Source: Bacteroidetes bacterium 47-18 (GTDB lineage Bacteria; Bacteroidota; Bacteroidia; Chitinophagales; Chitinophagaceae). From it: a DNA stretch of 64,000 bases. The notes beneath the pieces are model-generated. The model was not told the origin of the DNA, did no database searches, and saw only the letters and a program-made list of their open reading frames with translations. The stretch spans positions 92,457 to 156,456 of the forward strand of contig MKSF01000007.1 in NCBI GenBank assembly GCA_001897155.1. Direction: 5' to 3'. Shown here one piece after another: positions 62,055 through 64,000 of this stretch. The translations under genes were made by a program, and so were the position numbers. Every line of letters begins with the position of its first letter. The first letter of the stretch is position 1.

Positions 62055-62135
62055 TGGTCAAGTATAGCTTACTTCAATATGGGTAATCGCCCAATGGCGA
62101 AGAGGTTCGAATCCTTAAAAGCTATACCATTATCA
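62055..62135 (+). ncRNA. GGTCAA-type RNA unit 4 with mini-tRNA in its loop
   Basis: Outer stem TGGT (62055-62058) / ATCA (62132-62135, one wobble), internal loop CAA opposite CATT, inner stem GTATAGCT (62062-62069) / AGCTATAC (62120-62127), then TACTTC. The loop holds a 5-bp arm TCGCC-caat-GGCGA (62087-62100) and a T-arm-like GAGG-TTCGAAT-CCTT (62102-62116): a tRNA-like body without anticodon arm. Confidence 0.75.
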
Positions 62136-62140
62136 AACCT

Positions 62141-62205
62141 AAAGGTCAATTATCGCTTACTTCAGCTATCCTTTTAAGACAGACGACAGCGATAAAATTA
62201 CCTTT
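62141..62205 (+). ncRNA. GGTCAA-type RNA unit 5
   Basis: Outer stem AAAGGT (62141-62146) / ACCTTT (62200-62205), internal loop CAA opposite AATT, inner stem TTATCGCT (62150-62157) / AGCGATAA (62188-62195), then TACTTC and a 24-base loop. It ends 16 bases before the start codon of the next gene, so it may also influence translation. Confidence 0.75.
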
Positions 62206-62221
62206 TAAAAACAAATAAAAA

Positions 62222-63997
62222 ATGAATAACGAACTATTGAAAATCGCTATCCGCTACAATGCGGTTTATGTGGAAAACGTACAGTCTGTAACAGCTAAAA
62301 CCATTAGGCAACCTGCGGCTAATCTGGCTGCCAACCTAAACAAAATCGGTTATACCGTTAGTGAGGATTTGCTGCATCAGCTTAATTTTATGACCGCTCA
62401 GCAACTGTTGGCTATTTACGAAGCGTTTGTAGATGTGTTGCAAATCAAAAACAACTGGAATCCTTTGGTAAAAGGTTGGGATATTCCTACCCTTGAAACG
62501 AGGGAAGACCATTGGTTTACCTTTATCGCCAATATTTTCAAAAATCCGAAAGGTGTAACGCTGGCTTGCGGACACCTGATACCCGAAAATACTTTTGCTC
62601 TGGAAAGATACAACGGTTGTCCGTTTTGCGGTACGCCTTTCGAGCTGAATGATGCGGTGTATCTGTCGCAGGGTTCTAAAATGAAAGAGCTGGCTTTGTG
62701 GGAAGATGAGGACGCGCAAGCGGTTTTGAACAATTTACTGGCTTCCAAAACAGCTTTGGACGCTACGCAGATTGACACGCTGAAAGTGCTGTTGCGCTAT
62801 TTCGATATTCCAGATGTGGCTATCGGAATGAAAGAAACAATGGTTGTGGTGGCAGATGCCTTGAAAGAAGCCGGAAAGGCAGAGCAGGCAAGCGTTTTGT
62901 TTACATCGCCTGTTGATATTATGCGCTACTTGTGGTATAAGCATACGGGATTTTTGCAGTTGATAGAGCCGAAAACCATTCTGAAAAGAATAGCGAACAA
63001 CAACCGCCATATGCTTCCGTTTCTGGATACGGCAAGGCAATCTCAAAAAACTGCCGAAGCTGTTTTGAAATTGAAATACTCCCGTTCGGAATCTAAAATA
63101 GTGGTGCAATGGTTGAACAATCTGCCGATGAATACGGAGCAATCCGCTATATTGATGCACCCTAAAAGAGCGATGTGGGTTCGGTTTATCCGTGCTTTGC
63201 GCCTGGCAGAGTACAGCAAACAGAAAGGCATGGAAAAGCTGAAAGAGTTGCTGGACGTGTTTTACAATCAGTTGTACGAAGTGCCTGCGGGCGTTATTGA
63301 GCATTACCGTTTGAAAGCAGATGCCGAGAAAACATTTGCTTTGCTGCAAGCCCGTCCAAGTATGTTTGCACGTTCTTTGTTTGCCAATATGTTGTGGTTC
63401 GGAGCAGCAGAAACCTTGTCGGCATTCTCGGCAGTCGCCGATAAGATTCCTGCAAGATTGTTGTTCACGCTGAATAGCTATGCAAAGAATTATTTTGACA
63501 GAACGCAAAACAGAATCGTAAAACCTTTGGGCGGAACAAACAAAACAATCAAAGCAAACCGCTTGCTGGAATTGTACACCGACGCGCAGCTGCAGGCAAT
63601 GATTGATGCGGTGGAAGATATGTGTCTGCACGAAATGGAAAGACGTTATGCTTCCGTTGAAAATGAAAACAAAACCATTTTCATCGACAAATCCCTGTTC
63701 TATATGCCTATTCCAATCGGCGACAGGGCAGCGTCTGTTCAGAATTTGCCCGTAGCACTAATGGGTACACATTTTCCTTTGGAGGGCAATGCCGTAAGGT
63801 TGTTTATGCAGTGGGGTAAAGGTATGAAAGCACAACATCTGGACATGGATTTGAGCTGTCTGATTGCTTACGACGACAAAATGGATAATTGCAGTTACTA
63901 TAATTTGTCCACCACAGGTGCAAGACATTCGGGCGATATTCGTTCCATTCCGAATGATGTGTGTAAGTGTAAGCTCACCTTGACTACTAACGATTAA
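62222..63997 (+). CDS. MXAN_6230/SCO0854-type protein: zinc finger and TerD-like domain, C-terminus apparently cut
   Basis: 591 residues. The N-terminal module (VYVENVQSV, LNKIGYTVSEDLLHQL, EDHWFTFIANIF) leads to a four-ligand zinc site C116-x-H118...C133-x2-C136, a reduced RING-like finger. A long helical region (160-480) follows. The last part (about 520-590) is TerD-like, with LDMDLSCLIAYDDK and YYNLSTTGARHSGDIR. The TerD domain should continue for some 80 residues after SGD, but the frame stops after VCKCKLTLTTND, so a frameshift, insertion or intron near 63957-63997 is likely. The family occurs with tellurite/stress and RNA-repair genes. AT-rich codons. Confidence 0.8.
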   Translation: MNNELLKIAIRYNAVYVENVQSVTAKTIRQPAANLAANLNKIGYTVSEDLLHQLNFMTAQQLLAIYEAFVDVLQIKNNWNPLVKGWDIPTLETREDHWFTFIANIFKNPKGVTLACGHLIPENTFALERYNGCPFCGTPFELNDAVYLSQGSKMKELALWEDEDAQAVLNNLLASKTALDATQIDTLKVLLRYFDIPDVAIGMKETMVVVADALKEAGKAEQASVLFTSPVDIMRYLWYKHTGFLQLIEPKTILKRIANNNRHMLPFLDTARQSQKTAEAVLKLKYSRSESKIVVQWLNNLPMNTEQSAILMHPKRAMWVRFIRALRLAEYSKQKGMEKLKELLDVFYNQLYEVPAGVIEHYRLKADAEKTFALLQARPSMFARSLFANMLWFGAAETLSAFSAVADKIPARLLFTLNSYAKNYFDRTQNRIVKPLGGTNKTIKANRLLELYTDAQLQAMIDAVEDMCLHEMERRYASVENENKTIFIDKSLFYMPIPIGDRAASVQNLPVALMGTHFPLEGNAVRLFMQWGKGMKAQHLDMDLSCLIAYDDKMDNCSYYNLSTTGARHSGDIRSIPNDVCKCKLTLTTND

Positions 63998-64000
63998 AAG

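Noticed and set aside
61728..62205. CRISPR array
   Set aside because: The common words are short, the spacing varies, and the intervening parts pair with the repeats and include tRNA arms; there are no identical repeats or spacers.

Overview
The window looks like a chromosomal segment of a gliding-type Bacteroidota, most likely family Chitinophagaceae. The signs are type IX secretion (T9SS) parts (PorT, PorX), GldC, two proteins with T9SS C-terminal sorting tails, a TonB-dependent receptor with a carboxypeptidase-like N-terminal domain, menaquinone-type UbiE, and an arginine operon of the Bacteroidota type (argF' transcarbamylase). Many promoters match the Bacteroidota pattern TTG-N(18-22)-TAnnTTTG. 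Genus is not resolved.

Layout. 1-6.2 kb: end of an alcohol dehydrogenase, ubiE-porT, a 5'-nucleotidase split into two genes, dnaA and tRNA-Ser(GCU). 6.2-12.2 kb: an accessory stretch with a lipoprotein, a small exported protein, an ECF sigma operon and four copies of a dispersed inverted-repeat element. 12.2-20.5 kb: MgtC-like protein, a nitric-oxide module (hmp, Rrf2 regulator, cupin) with two matching operator dyads, a T9SS cargo protein, DNA ligase D and a BrkB-type membrane protein. 20.5-27.6 kb: PIN-domain protein, small lipoprotein, large T9SS cargo protein, thioredoxin-like protein, gpmI. 27.7-36.2 kb: a complete arginine operon (acyltransferase, argG, C, D, F', B, E, H). 36.3-47.7 kb: GldC, a TonB receptor/beta-helix/lipoprotein uptake locus, cinA, carbonic anhydrase, an aminoadipate-semialdehyde-type dehydrogenase, an L,D-transpeptidase. 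47.7-53.5 kb: repeats, ispH, mltG, porX and a response regulator. 53.5-59.9 kb: a four-gene minus-strand operon encoding an E1-like/nitroreductase fusion, a GNAT-fold protein, a seven-helix sensor kinase and a receiver-kinase hybrid.

The most unusual part is 60.4-64.0 kb, which is visibly more AT-rich than its surroundings. A WYL-domain regulator is divergent from a gene for a zinc-finger/TerD-like protein of the MXAN_6230/SCO0854 type. Between them lies a roughly 600-base non-coding array. Five units share one RNA fold: a short stem ending GGT, an internal loop CAA opposite [C/A]ATT, an 8-bp stem with changed but still paired sequence in every copy, and TACTTC directly after the 8-bp strand. 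Two units are circularly permuted and sit inside tRNA-shaped genes, each as a 46-nt insert directly before the seven-nt anticodon loop. A third carries a D-arm/T-arm mini-tRNA in its loop. The fold resembles the Ro-binding helix of Y RNAs, and the tRNA parts recall YrlA and the tRNA-like RNAs of RtcB repair operons. I infer a stress-induced RNA repair or RNA-sensing system controlled by the WYL protein. The rest of the system probably lies beyond base 64000.
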